22,883 nt of DNA, from assembly GCA_946803715.1 (NCBI GenBank), contig CAMPET010000012.1, positions 26,646-49,528 on the forward strand, read 5' to 3'. Positions within the stretch are counted from its first letter, which is position 1. Every line of letters starts with the position of its first letter. The notes below the pieces were generated by a model. That model was not told the DNA's origin. It did no database searches and saw only the letters and a program-made list of their open reading frames with translations. Source of the DNA: Beroe ovata (taxonomy: Eukaryota > Ctenophora > Nuda > Beroida > Beroidae). Positions 1-7,886 of the stretch are shown here, in pieces. Both the position numbers and the translations under genes were made by a program.

Positions 1-833
1 GCGCAATCTATCTGCACCCTAGGCGGCAGTCGCCCTTTTATGCACTCTTTAGGCCCAGCATGACGCACTCCAAATGCCATAAACGCCCCTTAATGCACCC
101 CTCAAACGAACCAGAACCTAATTTAAATTCCCCTTATTAACGCACCGTCTCTGTACCCTTGAAAGGTTCCCACGTTGCGTGACTCATTGACTCAAATCTT
201 GCACGTGCTCGGCTTTAGTCCTGATCCTGCAACTTTTCAGGTCATAGAGTAGAAAAGGAGCGCGCAACGTGTACACACCCTTGNTTGAGATGGTTAAATA
301 CCATTATCCTTTTATTTATATTTATTTTATTTATGATAAACACAAAAAGTTTCATAGCTACGATAAGCTCTATTGAGACATGCCGTGCAATTTATTTAGT
401 GATGGACTCACACATTATATCAATCAAGATCAAACGAACTATATATATATAAATAGTAGAATTGAACCTGTACTATGGATTTGAACCAGTCCACACAGTG
501 AACCGGGAGGAACAATTTCACTTCTCCCATTGACAACATCAAGCCCTCAAGGGGAGGAATAAAATTATGTTAGGTGTTGCACATTTTACATGTGATGAGT
601 TTCACTACCTTTCCACACCACAATCTGAATATTGCTCGGTTAAGTTAGTGCCTCATTCAAGTATCTTTGTTCGTACCTAACTTTGCTTAGAATCTCTGAA
701 AGTAGGAACCTACCTCATCGAATAGCTCACAACAAGTTGTGGAGAAAAATGTATGAGGAATCCAAAGAATGTGCATCAGAAACTTGTTGAAAACTCACTT
801 TAGCCATGATATAGAAAGTTGAGATTGATTCAG
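1..833. other. Gene-poor left flank
   Basis: I see no supported gene here. The first ~140 bases are C/T-rich, with recurring 'gcac(c)c' and 'aaatgc' words that look like degenerate interspersed repeat. A single N at 284 marks an assembly join. A B-box-like GGTTCAAATCC lies on the minus strand at about 475-487, but no convincing tRNA fold surrounds it. Confidence 0.5.
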
Positions 834-953
834 GAGAATGGAGCATGGGACAGCTGTGAGACTCCAGCCTGCATCATGCACAACTGCTGGACTTTTTTCT
901 GTCCCGCTGGTGAATTCTGTAAGTTATCAAACACAGGGATTCCTGTCTGCTTT
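834..953 (+). CDS. Possible exon fragment with a follistatin-N (FOLN)-like Cys motif
   Basis: An open frame after a plausible acceptor (gattcag at 827-833) carries a four-Cys motif spaced C-x4-C-x5-C-x9-C. A Gly sits three residues after the second Cys (CPAGEFC) and a Pro two residues before the last (IPVC). This is the spacing of the FOLN/EGF-like module in SPARC, agrin and follistatin-type secreted proteins. Two more Cys precede it (CETPAC). The frame stays open to a stop at about 1148, but I find no good donor after the motif. A GTAAGT at 918-923 would cut the motif in half. I cannot connect the fragment to any other exon, so it may be a relic, part of an unseen gene, or chance. The Cys pattern is seen directly; the family call is inference. 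Confidence 0.28.
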
Positions 954-2096
954 TCTGGCCACATGATATTATATAGTATTCAATTGTTGTCTTGGGCATT
1001 GGGAGTAGTTCACATTCAGTTGCAATTCATGACAATGCATTTCGAATATCTATTGCCTATGTTCTCAGATTGCCTGAAATCTACACTGGGCAATGGTTTT
1101 GTTACGGGTCACTGTTGGACTTGGGTTCGTGTTCTTTGCTTGTTCTGAGTTATATCTGCTTATTGGCACCAGTAGGTTAGTGATTGCTTTGTAAGATTAT
1201 TCAGAGATAAATTTATTGAGTTTGAGCCGAAAATCAAAAATAGCTACTTGTGTGGAGCTGTGGAACTAACTAGAATTTTCACAGCAAGATTCATTATAGA
1301 ATTGAATTGAATTGAATTATATGTTTTACAGCACAAATATCAAATATATATTTTCTTCAGTTATAAAAGACATCTCTTAGGTTGTGCTGAAGGAAATGCC
1401 CCAGGCAATCTTTGAGACTGTTAATGGAGTTACCTACTAAGGAAAATTTATATTGTATTGTAAATTATATCAACAACTAGGTCCATGAGTCACACAGACA
1501 AAAAAAACTTAAATTGTGCTTTCCATATCAGCACATACTGTCCTAGTCTTTCAACATATTTACAGAGTTAAAATAAAGTCACAGTTTTATGACTTGTCAA
1601 GGTCAGGCTGCAGAAAATAATGACATGCCCAAGTCAAATAAAATAAATGAATTAATACTTCCCTCAGCACTAAAATAACAAGCAAAAGAAAATTTACGGA
1701 TGCAATCAAAAAGCGAGTATAACTATCACACTGATGTATCAATCAATGAAANAAATTTACGGATGCAATCAAAAAGCGAGTATAACTATCACACTGATGT
1801 ATCAATCAATGAAACTTATTCAATAAAATATATAGGAAGATAACAGTATCAGTCTGTTCAAAATTTATTAATAACCATCTTGTTTTGCCGATTTCTCAAA
1901 TGGAATTGAGCATCACTCCTGGCTTGAGCAGACTTGAGTTTTTACCTGTGATAAGCACTTTTAGAGATTAAAAGGTTAGGTATATTTTAGAGAATGAAAG
2001 GTCAAATTTAATAAGGCTATTCCTATCTGTTAGAAATGTAGGGTCCGTGAATAAATGTTAGATAGGGTAGATATCATCCAAAATACTACTCACCGT
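954..2096. other. Intergenic, A/T-rich, 3' side of the LDLa receptor
   Basis: No gene is supported here. The stretch contains a short TTGAA repeat at about 1300-1317 and the N-interrupted 62-bp duplication at 1690-1814. A minus-strand AATAAA (plus TTTATT, 1864-1869) lies about 230 bases past the receptor stop codon and could be its polyadenylation signal. A GTGAGT donor-like site (minus, 2089-2094) lies just after the stop, so a 3'UTR intron is possible. Confidence 0.4.
1690..1814. repeat. 62-bp perfect direct duplication split by one N
   Basis: Bases 1690-1751 and 1753-1814 are the same 62-bp sequence, separated by a single N at 1752. Two identical copies meeting exactly at an N are what results when two overlapping contig ends are placed side by side with a placeholder instead of being merged. 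I read this as an assembly artefact, not a biological tandem repeat. Confidence 0.85.
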
Positions 2097-4469
2097 TCAG
2101 AGTAATGCTGTTTCAACTATCACACCCTCTCCATTTGAAACCTGATGATTTCTTTGGTTAGGTGTCAACCCCATATTCATCTTTGGGGTCAAGCCACTTT
2201 CCATCTCGAATTTTTTCCCCTTATCGTCATTTTGATTGTTCTCAGCTATTTTTCTCATCTTTCTCCTAGCCCTGAACTGCTTTATCTTGCTGGTTAACTT
2301 GTTGTACAGGTTACTGTAAAATAGTGGGTTGAGAAAACTGTTTATCGGTAGGACAAAGAGTGCGAACACTTCAAAAGCTATGGGATGCGGAGGCTCCATT
2401 CTTGCCTCAAAGATGATTGCAGTGCCGATGAAAAGGCACCAACTAATTAGCTGACTCCCAATCATCAAGAAAATCTTGACATCCTTTGATGAGTCTTTCT
2501 TCATATTTCCTTCTTTAGCAATGCATCGAACCTTCTTCCTTGAGACTATCTTGTGGTGGACGATCTTTATATATGTTGAGGAAAAGGTCAGGAGCATCAC
2601 TCCGAGGCATGTTAAATAGATTACTTTAAACCTGAAATACATCTCGTTGGTCTTGAAGATGTTGTGGATACACATTGGGGTATTGCCATAGTAACCTGTA
2701 TCGATGATATCAAACATGTCATTAGATGATGTGATTTTGTTGAGATCCCTAATAGTAGATTTCAGGTCTGTCTTGTTCCCAAAGACTTTCATGTGGACTT
2801 CATCAAGCCTGCCTTTGTCCACGCCAATTGATGAAATGAATGGATTCTTATCATGGTTCAAGAGAAAAAAATCGGTCCGAAAAATGCTTTGAATTGTGTC
2901 ATGAGGAATTATCGGAATTACCGCGATGCCCAAATTCACTATCAACAAAAGTCCTGAAACTATCAGAATCTTTTTCTGACTAACATGTAACAGCACTCTT
3001 GTGCAGACCAGACACCGTATAATACTCATGAAGACGATGGTCATGAGAGAGCCATGGGATGAAGTAGAAAATAGCACCCCTAGTGCAGTACACCCTACAC
3101 TAGATCTCCAGACTTTGTCGTTGATTGAGCAGTAGTTCCCTCTGTTTGCAAAAACTATCGTGATGATCACAAGTGCGCAAAGGTAGACGCCCATGAGGAA
3201 GTCATATGAAAAAACTTGTAAGCACATTATCCTATTGATTGTTGCTGCGTTGGATGTGGGTCGGTTATTAAAGCATTTGTACCCTATGATGCAGTTCAGG
3301 ATGATGATTGCAAACCCTAGAGGGATTGTTATTAAGAAAAGAAGAGGAGAGCTAACAAGGATCTTGGATGATAAGAGTAACCCATCAAAGCAACTATCCT
3401 GACATTCATCGAAGCCATTGGAGCAATCCTTGATCTTGTCACATACTTTAGTAGGGGACACATACTCTGTATGGGCATGAGTATGACAATAGAATCGACC
3501 TGGACACCCTATTTCATCACTACCCTGTTTGCAGTCTACTATTTCATCACATAACTTGGTATGGTGAGTACTATCTATATCTCCTTCTTGACCGTTTTCG
3601 AAGGAGTCGTCACAGACGAAGTTGGCATCGTACATTCCGGGAATGAGCTTGCCGCAGAAACGTTTCCAGTCATCACTGAGGGAACAATTATCGAGGCAGA
3701 AACTATTAAGACGGTTAATATCTCGTTCAAGTGACTTCATGTCCACTCCACGGTTATATGCTTTATGAAAGCATCTCGATATTGGGTTCAACTTTGGTCT
3801 TTTTTCAAGCCTGGGTCTTTCATGAAGGGCACAATCCAGCTCAAAGCTCGTAGTGTCGCAGCTCTTATTAAACATCTTTTTTCCATCGCAATAATTTTCC
3901 TTGGATACAAACACTAGTCCATCATCTGTGCAGTTTAGTGAGAGAAATCCTTCACAGAGGCTTTCATCTGAGCCGTCTTTGCACGACCTGACTCCATCAC
4001 AGAGTAGATTCAACGACAAACAACCGGACCCATCAATGCAGTAGAATACTTCATTATCATCCTTGTCACATGCACACTCATCAGTGAGACAGTGAGAAAA
4101 ACCATCACACACCCAATATTTCTCCAAGGTGCAATGTAGATTGAAGTCGTCGACAACGGGTAACTTTTCTTCACTCGAGTCCGTTGGGAACATCACAGTT
4201 GCTGCAATTTTGTCAAAATTCATGGGACAAACAAATTTATGTTTTTGATTGATGTCACTCACTAGCTTCATGCCTTTTACGATCTTCTCAAACCAATGCA
4301 AGTGTAGAGCGAGTTGGTCAAAGCAAGTTCTTTTCCACAAACTTTTGTATAATATTGTCAAAGAGCTGATAAAGTTACTTCCATTGAAAGTAACATTTTT
4401 CTTACTCGAGACCACAGACAAATGGAAAATGATCATAATACTCTTGATCATTGTGCTTTTCTTGATCAT
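2097..4469 (-). CDS. LDLa-repeat, seven-transmembrane receptor (rhodopsin class, LGR/GRL101-like)
   Basis: A single uninterrupted 790-residue frame. Residues 1-22 look like a signal peptide; a second Met at 7 would give a more typical one. The ectodomain (23-360) is Cys-rich. It has a canonical LDL-receptor class A repeat at about 144-172 (CDGVRSCKDGSDESLC), and degenerate LDLa-like units at about 113-135, 305-322 (CDEIVDCKQGSDEIGC) and 328-360. I see no leucine-rich repeats. Seven hydrophobic helices follow: TM1 ~367-396, TM2 ~410-440, TM3 ~458-487, TM4 ~500-521, TM5 ~612-638, TM6 ~664-690, TM7 ~697-720 with NPLFY at 714-718. Cys460 and Cys600 probably form the conserved disulfide. The DRY position reads IRC (484-486). 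The second extracellular loop is about 90 residues long, and the tail is Lys/Arg-rich with a repeated GLTP. Expected role: plasma-membrane receptor, G-protein coupled, ligand unknown. Its lack of introns differs from the neighbouring genes. Confidence 0.88.
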   Translation of the reverse strand: MIKKSTMIKSIMIIFHLSVVSSKKNVTFNGSNFISSLTILYKSLWKRTCFDQLALHLHWFEKIVKGMKLVSDINQKHKFVCPMNFDKIAATVMFPTDSSEEKLPVVDDFNLHCTLEKYWVCDGFSHCLTDECACDKDDNEVFYCIDGSGCLSLNLLCDGVRSCKDGSDESLCEGFLSLNCTDDGLVFVSKENYCDGKKMFNKSCDTTSFELDCALHERPRLEKRPKLNPISRCFHKAYNRGVDMKSLERDINRLNSFCLDNCSLSDDWKRFCGKLIPGMYDANFVCDDSFENGQEGDIDSTHHTKLCDEIVDCKQGSDEIGCPGRFYCHTHAHTEYVSPTKVCDKIKDCSNGFDECQDSCFDGLLLSSKILVSSPLLFLITIPLGFAIIILNCIIGYKCFNNRPTSNAATINRIMCLQVFSYDFLMGVYLCALVIITIVFANRGNYCSINDKVWRSSVGCTALGVLFSTSSHGSLMTIVFMSIIRCLVCTRVLLHVSQKKILIVSGLLLIVNLGIAVIPIIPHDTIQSIFRTDFFLLNHDKNPFISSIGVDKGRLDEVHMKVFGNKTDLKSTIRDLNKITSSNDMFDIIDTGYYGNTPMCIHNIFKTNEMYFRFKVIYLTCLGVMLLTFSSTYIKIVHHKIVSRKKVRCIAKEGNMKKDSSKDVKIFLMIGSQLISWCLFIGTAIIFEARMEPPHPIAFEVFALFVLPINSFLNPLFYSNLYNKLTSKIKQFRARRKMRKIAENNQNDDKGKKFEMESGLTPKMNMGLTPNQRNHQVSNGEGVIVETALL

Positions 4470-4470
4470 T

Positions 4471-4564
4471 AATCTACAATTTCGTTAGTTAGATAAACCT
4501 CTTAATCATTAATGATTTATCTCCTGACTCCTTGGTGATAAATCCACAATTTCGTTAGTAAGAT
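4471..4564. repeat. Paired ~24-bp direct repeat just upstream of the receptor start
   Basis: The sequence around ACAATTTCGTTAGT occurs at 4471-4494 and again at 4541-4564, matching at 22 of 24 bases with a 70-bp period. The first copy starts two bases before the receptor's ATG (minus strand), so both lie in its 5'UTR or core promoter. Function is unknown: they could be paired regulatory sites or a local duplication. Confidence 0.5.
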
Positions 4565-5671
4565 GGACGTTGTTGCTGAGCCATCTGGGCTGGTATATGC
4601 TGCTCTATTGGCGTACTTATAGTCTTGTTATGCTATCCATAGTGGAACATGTATGCGCGGGAAAGGAACGGATAAAGTGTGGAAAAAGGTTATGCTCTTG
4701 GGGTATTTTACCCCCGACAAAATATAAAGGATGAAAATGGCACGTTGACAGAGCACATAAGCAATGAGACATGGCTGACAGCAACTGTTAAACAGTCGCA
4801 GTTGTGTCGCAGTTGTGTCGTCGACATTCGCTCGTACTAGGGTTTCCATTATCTACTCAAAATCTTTTATCTAGACAAATAGATAATTTTTTCGCCTTTA
4901 TCTAGATAATCTAGATGAAATTTCTAATCCCAATTTCAACTAAATAGGGCCAAATTTCGACCTCAAGCATGGGATACTGGCTCATGAGAATGGTATCGGA
5001 TTGTTTACAGTAACTGCTTGATATTTTCATGGTCAAAAAGTGATGTTTTGGGCAGTTGGTCTCAAGTACCGAGTACAGGTGTCAGGTATTGATTTTTAAG
5101 AGCTTAGGGGATCGAGTCTCGTACGACCATGTTGATAATTGAACATGTCGATTGTCGAAGAAGAAAAAATGCTGGATGATTTATCGATACTCGATGGGTG
5201 CGTTTATACAAAAGATGGGCTTGACGAAAGAGAGAAATCTTTTGTTCAATGTTCCCCATAATTTAATAATAACTGCATACTGCATAGAAAGCATCATCAT
5301 GATCGCTAACAATGCTTTGCAGCAACATTATTCTCTCCCATTATGAAAATATGAAAGACTCTTTTCAACGACTCGCTCGAATGAAAGAAAAGAAAATCAA
5401 AAGAACAACAGGGCATAGCGCACATATACCTGAATGAAGAATGAAACTTAGAGCTCAAACTATTACCAAACTAGGTGGGTATTACAAGGTGCCACCACCT
5501 TATAAATTCAGCATGCAGAATGTCTCATCAAAGCTAGATGAAAATTTACAGGGCTAAAACTATGTTGAACTGTGGTAGAGGTCGAAACTCCAAATCAATG
5601 AAGTCTGTGATGACTCCGCGAAAGGGAGGAAGGCAAAAAGTTCAACCCCTTTCTCATCAACAATTAGATAA
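4565..5671. other. No gene recognised; upstream flank of the receptor
   Basis: Short frames in this stretch have no recognisable domain and no supporting splice sites. A cluster of ATCTAGA-like words occurs at about 4868-4916. Nothing else here can be supported. Confidence 0.4.
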
Positions 5672-6326
5672 TCCCTCTGTCATATGCACGCAAATGCCAC
5701 ATGTACCACTGGTATGCCATCATGCATTCCACGCGACTGGACAAATTATTCCTGCAACAACGAATCTGAGTTTTGTGCTATGGAAAATGTTACGAAGGTA
5801 ACCATGTGGTATGATGTAGACCAGAGCCCAGGTAGGTATGTAGCCAAACGACCAACTTAATTACCTATATCATTCGAAAGTTTAAAACTTGTTCTCCATT
5901 AAGGAAAAACAATTGTCTTTTCTATATTATGTTACCTGATATTTCCTTGTGTTAGAATTCTGGTCGTGAGCCGATAACCTTGATCCACGATGGATCAGTG
6001 TCCTGTTCCCCGCAATACTGCTCCTTTTCCTGCCCCGAGCTGTGCCATCTGGAGGGCATGACGACACTGTCATGTGGTACAGCGAGCAGCGAGTGGAACA
6101 ACAAGTCAACACCATGACCAAGATAAAGAGCACGGGGATCTCACTTCACTCACAATAGGTAAACATCATTACATACGTACTCAGCTTGGGGGCTAGTATC
6201 TCATTAGGCTCGCCTGGTAATTCAGCCTTGGTGCATCGAGCCACAAGCACCCTATTTAGTGTACATTTTTAACTCCTGCTCCAGTTTGCGTACTACACAC
6301 GTGTGAACCGTGGGAATGCGATGCTG
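5672..6326 (+). CDS. Candidate exons of a Cys-rich secreted or membrane protein (sushi-like), possibly decayed
   Basis: Three segments look coding. Segment 1 (5672-5797) has CTTGMPSC, three N-glycosylation sequons and a donor AAG|GTAACC; its 5' boundary is not found because a TAA precedes it in frame. Segment 2 (5956-6114) follows a good acceptor (tttccttgtgttag) and joins segment 1 in phase 0. It has CSFSCPELC, then LSCGTASSEWNNKSTP, the end of a sushi/CCP-like module, but a TGA at 6115-6117 falls where the closing Cys codon is expected. Segment 3 (6285-6326) lies between ctccag and GTTAGT and reads CVLHTCEPWECDA. Segment 3 would continue from 6115-6157 only in a different frame. Either the gene is broken by a frameshift or my exon model is wrong. 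The family is inferred from Cys/Trp/Gly spacing alone. Confidence 0.3.
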
Positions 6327-6505
6327 GTTAGTGGTTATTATTTTGCATTGGGAGTTGATGGACATCCAGCTTTTTTCATTGGTTAGACATATGTTGTTAA
6401 CGTCAGAAAAACTGCTAACAGGAACTGTTAACACGAATCCCATACTTGTGGATACTTTGAATGACACGATATGTCCTTCTTCTAAACCGTCGCACTTTTT
6501 TCAGC

Positions 6506-6744
6506 GTGTCCGCTGTCCAGAGAAGTGTACGATACAGCTGTACAAAGCTCCTCTGCTTCCATATCATGACGAAGGTTATGCGTCGCTAGGATACGGCACA
6601 GTCACGTGTGATAACAGTGGGCAGTGGTCAGAGGCGGCTAAATGCACACCCGCAACATGGGGTGTGATGGAGGCGTGCCTTCATCATCAAAGTGGTGTAT
6701 ACGTCATGGAGTGTTATGCAGTGGTGTCAGCGCATATTACATAG
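6506..6744 (+). CDS. Second sushi-like candidate exon
   Basis: After a strong acceptor (cacttttttcag, ending 6505) the frame reads RCPEKC, then GYASLGYGTVTCDNSGQWS and KC. This matches the C-terminal half of a sushi/complement-control module: Gly-Tyr, a Cys in a VTC strand, Gly-x-Trp and a closing Cys. The CPExC start resembles CPELC in the segment at 5956-6114, so the two may be duplicated modules. The frame stops at 6744. A second open frame (6642-6893) overlaps its end and reads GCDGGVPSSSKWC, also Cys-rich, which suggests a frame change near 6650. The phase does not fit the small exon ending at 6326. This could be a decayed paralogue or a gene with exons I did not find. Confidence 0.28.
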
Positions 6745-6859
6745 CAGAGAAAACAAATGAGGAATACCGTGATGTGACCAGTTTGATGCGAACGAAACTA
6801 TCTTTTGCACTTCTGAAAAGTGTATTGGTGTCAGTCAGAGGATCCCGGAGCAATTCCTC

Positions 6860-7211
6860 TCGCGATCGCGAAGTGCCAATTTCTGATATTTAGTTTCATC
6901 TCATCCCTGATGGAATGAAAAGTGGTGCCATCGTTTCGTGATTCAAACGTCATCACCTTTTGCTGGGTTTCGAAGGATATCAGAATGAATTGCTGTAAAA
7001 AAAAGTTGTAAATTTTTCTGTTTCTGAACAGGATAGAAAGTTTACACTGTCTCAAATGTTCCATTTTGAGCTACTTAATTGTATCGCGCGAAAATATCTT
7101 CATGTGTACATCAGCGCGCAGTCTAATTGAAAAATATATATATGCGCGCGCTGCGCATATATGCCATTGTATATATGCGCTGCAGCTAGGCCATGAGAGC
7201 TAGGCCATGAC
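6860..7211. repeat. Palindromic GC/AT block and 14-bp tandem pair
   Basis: TCGCGATCGCGA at 6860-6871 is a perfect 12-bp palindrome. At 7135-7162 ATATATGCGC and GCGCATATAT form inverted arms with a few bases between them, and ATATATGCGC recurs at 7171-7180. An AGCTAGGCCATGA unit is repeated head to tail at 7184-7197 and 7198-7211. No gene is seen in 6894-7220. Confidence 0.55.
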
Positions 7212-7220
7212 ATAGTATTG

Positions 7221-7332
7221 CACCCTAAATGATCAGGCGTGTCCAAATGGCCCCCTAAATGCGTTCAGGATTCGTTTAGCTCCCATTTCGATTTAGGAGC
7301 ACCATGTGGACACGCCCGGGTCATTTAGGGTG
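7221..7332. mobile_element. 112-bp fold-back (MITE-like) element
   Basis: The ends are inverted copies of each other. CACCCTAAATGA followed by CGTGTCC at 7221-7246 is matched on the opposite strand by CACCCTAAATGA followed by CGTGTCC at the right end (7332 back to about 7306). The inner part contains two more CC(C/T)AAAT words, also in inverted order, so almost the whole element could form a hairpin. There is no coding capacity. I see no clear target-site duplication (left flank ...tattg, right flank gaccc...), so mobility is inference. Confidence 0.6.
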
Positions 7333-7886
7333 GACCCTGTCTACTTTAGTCGCACCGCCCTTTTCGTTCCATGTGTACACATACCGGTACACATAGTCCT
7401 CACATTGCGGCGAGGGTACATGAGCACGATACAATATAAAAATGAGGTGATTGCTTTTAATCTTAAAATTTGAAATTCGAGCAAAAACCAGGGAAAGATT
7501 AAGTATTAAATCTAGTTTTGACAAGAGTTTAAGATTATGACCCAAATACCCAATTACTTCAACTTGATGCCACTGCCATAGCTAATATTGACTGGGGGAC
7601 ATGGGTTTTTCTCAAGGTAAGGGATAAATCTGTCAGTGATATAGAGAGTCAGAGATGTCTCGCTATTCTAATATATGAACTCTCAGTCTCAATCATGACT
7701 CTGAGTATACGTCATAAAATTTTCAGAGACAGCCCCTACTACAGTTCCAACGTTATTTCATCACTCCTTACTCATCACTTGACGGGCACAGCTATGACGT
7801 CACAAGTTTCCTTATACGTCTTACCAACGCCGACGTGAAAGATGAGGTCATCCCTGCAGCATTCTTGCTCTGAAATGTATTATGTG
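7333..7886. other. Spacer downstream of the NUP205 stop codon
   Basis: No gene is supported. This stretch holds the presumed 3'UTR of NUP205 (minus strand, from 7886 downward). I find no canonical AATAAA near the stop. A perfect CRE-like TGACGTCA lies at 7795-7802. Confidence 0.4.

Noticed and set aside
475-560. Minus-strand tRNA or tRNA-derived SINE suggested by GGTTCAAATCC
   Set aside because: The T stem does not close properly and no A box or acceptor stem is found at the right distance.
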